This document shows, piece after piece, positions 6,580 through 8,596 of a stretch of DNA of 8,596 bases. The stretch is taken from assembly GCA_000437755.1 (NCBI GenBank), contig FR900174.1, forward strand, positions 42,087 to 50,682. Direction: 5' to 3'. The translations under genes and the position numbers were made by a program. Origin of the DNA: Roseburia sp. CAG:303. Its GTDB lineage: Bacteria > Bacillota > Clostridia > Lachnospirales > Lachnospiraceae. Positions within the stretch are counted from its first letter, which is position 1. Every line of letters starts with the position of its first letter. The notes below the pieces were generated by a model, which was not told where the DNA came from, searched no databases, and saw only the letters and a program-made list of their open reading frames with translations.

Positions 6580-8361
6580 TTATGATACAATAAATTTTTC
6601 TACCGAATCTCGCATCTGGTTGGATTCTGCATCAGCTTTTTTTGCTTCTTCAATTACAACATCTGCCTTCCGAAGTACATTTGCCGACTTGTCCGCAATC
6701 TCCGTTGTACCTTCTGCACCGTCATTTGATGCCCTGCTTACCTCACTGATTGCATCCAGGACATTGGTAATGGATGCCAGAAGTTCTTCCGATACTGCGC
6801 TGAAATCTGCCACAAGTTCATCAATCTGCTTTGCATCGTTATTATAGGAATCTGCCATTCCTTCAAAATCATCAAAATTCTTGGTAATATCGGTTGTCAC
6901 AAATTCAAGCAGTGCCTGGGAATCTCCTGCCAGCTGGTTCACAGCTTCCGTTACATCCTGCGTGATACCCTGAATGCTTGCAACGGTATCTTTTGACTGT
7001 TCTGCAAGGTTTCTGATCTCATCCGCAACTACTGCGAATCCTTTTCCTGCCTCTCCGGCTCTTGCTGCTTCAATGGAAGCATTCAGTGCCAGAAGATTTG
7101 TCTGACTGGTAATATTCATAATCGCCTGGGCAAGATTTGAAATCTCTTCCACTACCTCTGCATCTTTTAATGCCTTTCTCAGACTGGTTCCGATTTCCGC
7201 ACTAATCTGTTTTGCTTTTTCCCGCTGCTGCCTTGTTGTTTCTTTCGCCTGATGTGCTCTCTGGTAAATCTGTACTGCCTCTTGGGCGCCATCCTGTGCA
7301 CGCACCGCAATATTCTTTGCCGTATGTTCTATTTCCTGTGCCGTTGCATCGATTTCTTCCGCAGATGCGGCTGTTTCCTGTGTACCCGCCGCCAGACTTT
7401 CCGTTGTTTCCGAAACTCCACGGATATCCTTATTTAATTCATCCATATTAATGGTAATCTCATTGATCATATCCTTAATGCGTGTGGATTCTTCTTTTAC
7501 ATTTCCAATCAGTCCCTGCATCTCATCCCGCATGGACTCCATCGCCCTTGCCAGATCGCCAAAATCATCTTTGCGCTTCAAATCCTTCTCCGCCATTTTC
7601 GTCATAAAATCTCCGCTGGAAAGAACCTTTGTATAATTTCTTACCCGGCGCAGTGCTTTTGTCACATTAAAGCTGATTGTAACAGAAAGCAGAATCATAA
7701 GCACCAGACCGGCCACAATCGCAGAAATATATGCTACCATCTTCTGGTTTACACTTGCAGAAAATTCCTCATTCATGGTATTGATGGCATCATCGATATA
7801 ATCCGTATAATTTCCCGTACCAATCACCCATTCAAATGGGGCAAACGCCTTGCTGTAAGCACGCTTTGGAGAATCTTCTGTTTCTCCTTCCTTTGGATAA
7901 ACATAATCGGTAAATCCGCCGTCCGACTGCTTACCGGCCTTAATAATCGCCTGGATAAACAATGAACCTTCTCCATCCTTTGCATTCAGACGATTTGTAC
8001 CTTCCGTACTGTTACCCAGCAGTACCACATTCGTTCCGTCATACTGATCCACCCAGAAATAACCCGCTTCTCCGTATCTGAGTTCCCGGATCTCATCCGC
8101 TGCCAGTTTCTTTGCTTCCTCCAGTGTATAAACTCCTGCCTTACACTGATCATAAATTTCCTGTGTCAGAGATATTACCGATTCGACCTGCTGTTTTATC
8201 TGGTCATCATAATCGCTGCGAATCTGCGCTTCCATCTCTGTCAATGCATCCTTTTTGACCTGGTTCATGCTGTTCAATGCAATAAATCCGCTGATTATCA
8301 TAGCGAGCGCTGCAACAAAAACCATAAGGCCAAGTTTTGTTCGTACTTTTAAATTATTCAT
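6580..8361 (-). CDS. Methyl-accepting chemotaxis protein with extracellular single-Cache domain
   Basis: This 593-residue chemoreceptor has a first membrane helix at about 10-31. An extracellular region (about 32-207) has the hallmarks of an sCache_2 sensor: the GEAGYFWVDQYDG block at 98-110 and the FEWVIGTGNYTDYID block at 176-190. A second helix spans about 208-232, and a HAMP-like segment spans about 233-285. A long cytoplasmic coiled coil follows, whose hairpin tip is SQTNLLALNASIEAARAGEA (419-438) followed by GKGFAVVADEIRNLAE. The tip binds CheA and CheW. Ligands of sCache_2 domains are often small carboxylates, but the ligand here is unknown. The protein ends VEKFIVS without a C-terminal CheR-binding pentapeptide. 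The start at 8361 is chosen because AAAGGAG lies at 8371-8377, nine bases upstream; the frame continues 21 codons further upstream but through the promoter. The gene is monocistronic or reads weakly into feo. Confidence 0.95.
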   Translation of the reverse strand: MNNLKVRTKLGLMVFVAALAMIISGFIALNSMNQVKKDALTEMEAQIRSDYDDQIKQQVESVISLTQEIYDQCKAGVYTLEEAKKLAADEIRELRYGEAGYFWVDQYDGTNVVLLGNSTEGTNRLNAKDGEGSLFIQAIIKAGKQSDGGFTDYVYPKEGETEDSPKRAYSKAFAPFEWVIGTGNYTDYIDDAINTMNEEFSASVNQKMVAYISAIVAGLVLMILLSVTISFNVTKALRRVRNYTKVLSSGDFMTKMAEKDLKRKDDFGDLARAMESMRDEMQGLIGNVKEESTRIKDMINEITINMDELNKDIRGVSETTESLAAGTQETAASAEEIDATAQEIEHTAKNIAVRAQDGAQEAVQIYQRAHQAKETTRQQREKAKQISAEIGTSLRKALKDAEVVEEISNLAQAIMNITSQTNLLALNASIEAARAGEAGKGFAVVADEIRNLAEQSKDTVASIQGITQDVTEAVNQLAGDSQALLEFVTTDITKNFDDFEGMADSYNNDAKQIDELVADFSAVSEELLASITNVLDAISEVSRASNDGAEGTTEIADKSANVLRKADVVIEEAKKADAESNQMRDSVEKFIVS

Positions 8362-8392
8362 CTCTTCACTCTCCTTTGTGTTGTATTCTGTA

Positions 8393-8401
8393 ATTATATC
8401 A
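8393..8401 (-). promoter_or_regulatory. Extended -10 promoter of the chemoreceptor gene
   Basis: The minus strand reads TGATATAAT, the same nine bases as the ZIP gene promoter, about 32 bp upstream of the ATG at 8361. The -35 region is weak (TGTATT at a 16-bp spacing). I do not see the TAAA-N15-CCGATA pattern of the motility sigma factor, so this receptor seems to be expressed by the housekeeping polymerase. Confidence 0.6.
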
Positions 8402-8460
8402 TAATACAGTAAAAAATACAGCAAAATTTAAGTGCAATTTCTATAAAATATAATTTTTTG

Positions 8461-8494
8461 CAAAAAAAGAAAGCCTGAACCAAAGGCTTTCTTT
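8461..8494 (-). terminator. Intrinsic terminator after tRNA-Gly
   Basis: An 11-bp perfect stem (arms 8484-8494 and 8466-8476) with a 7-nt loop is followed on the minus strand by a run of seven T. It starts about 10 bp after the 3' end of the tRNA and separates it from the chemoreceptor promoter. Confidence 0.85.
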
Positions 8495-8503
8495 CATAAA
8501 AAG

Positions 8504-8576
8504 AGCGCGAGACGGGACTCGAACCCGCGGCCCCGACCTTGGCAAGGTCGTGCTCCACCAACTGAGCCACTCGCGC
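8504..8576 (-). tRNA. tRNA-Gly, anticodon GCC
   Basis: A full cloverleaf can be drawn on the minus strand. The acceptor arms GCGCGAG and CTCGCGC pair over 7 bp. The D stem is GCTC/GAGC with the AGTTGGT loop. The anticodon stem CGACC/GGTCG holds the loop TTGCCAA, with anticodon GCC at 8541-8543. The T arm GCGGG-TTCGAGT-CCCGT has one G-T wobble. The discriminator base is T, as usual for bacterial tRNA-Gly. CCA is not encoded, so it must be added after transcription. It reads glycine GGC and GGU codons. The 20 bases upstream (8577-8596) are too short to show a promoter or another tRNA. Confidence 0.97.
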
Positions 8577-8596
8577 ATATCCTGCACTCAACATTT

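Noticed and set aside
8394..8594. Open frame reading ARVAQLVEH...GSSPVSRS
   Set aside because: This is the well-known false translation of a tRNA gene; the segment folds as tRNA-Gly(GCC).
1..8596. CRISPR array, insertion sequence, phage or defence system
   Set aside because: I found no repeat-spacer pattern, transposase, integrase or terminal inverted repeats in the window; the only rearrangement sign is the flagellin truncation.

Overview
This window looks like chromosome from a motile, low-to-mid GC Gram-positive anaerobe, most likely a gut Lachnospiraceae-type Clostridia. That placement is an inference. It rests on strong AAGGAG-type ribosome binding sites, a FeoA-FeoB fusion followed by a small Cys-rich membrane protein, a flagellin of the clostridial DKASSNAQDG/NNILAQAGQSMLAQAN type, a Cache-type chemoreceptor and an intracellular GH43 glycosidase. 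I cannot name the genus from the sequence alone.

Layout. The left edge (1-377, minus) is the N-terminal 125 codons of a ZIP-family metal transporter cut by the window. It diverges, across a 145-bp promoter region, from a plus-strand GH43 glycoside hydrolase (523-2019). This enzyme has no signal peptide and probably trims imported plant-glycan oligosaccharides. A 15-bp hairpin at 2034-2071 sits between the convergent GH43 and flagellin genes and can serve both strands.

Everything from 2118 to the right end is on the minus strand. Read in the direction of transcription, from the right, it holds: tRNA-Gly(GCC) with its own terminator; a 593-residue chemoreceptor behind an extended -10 promoter; a ferrous iron uptake operon (FeoA-FeoB fusion, 59-residue Cys-rich membrane protein, unrecognised 114-residue membrane protein); and a flagellin gene that lacks its 5' end.

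The most notable feature is the flagellin. Homology starts abruptly at 3557, inside the D1 helix, only 37 bp after the stop codon of the last feo-cluster gene. The roughly 60 N-terminal residues that every flagellin needs for export and polymerisation are absent, as are a flagellin promoter and a normal start codon. The remaining 479 codons are open, with an intact C-terminal D1/D0 region. The locus is therefore either a recently beheaded gene or a silent donor cassette, now lying in the readthrough path of an iron-uptake operon. The ZIP and Feo genes handle metal ions. The chemoreceptor and flagellin point to motility, and the GH43 enzyme to plant polysaccharide use.
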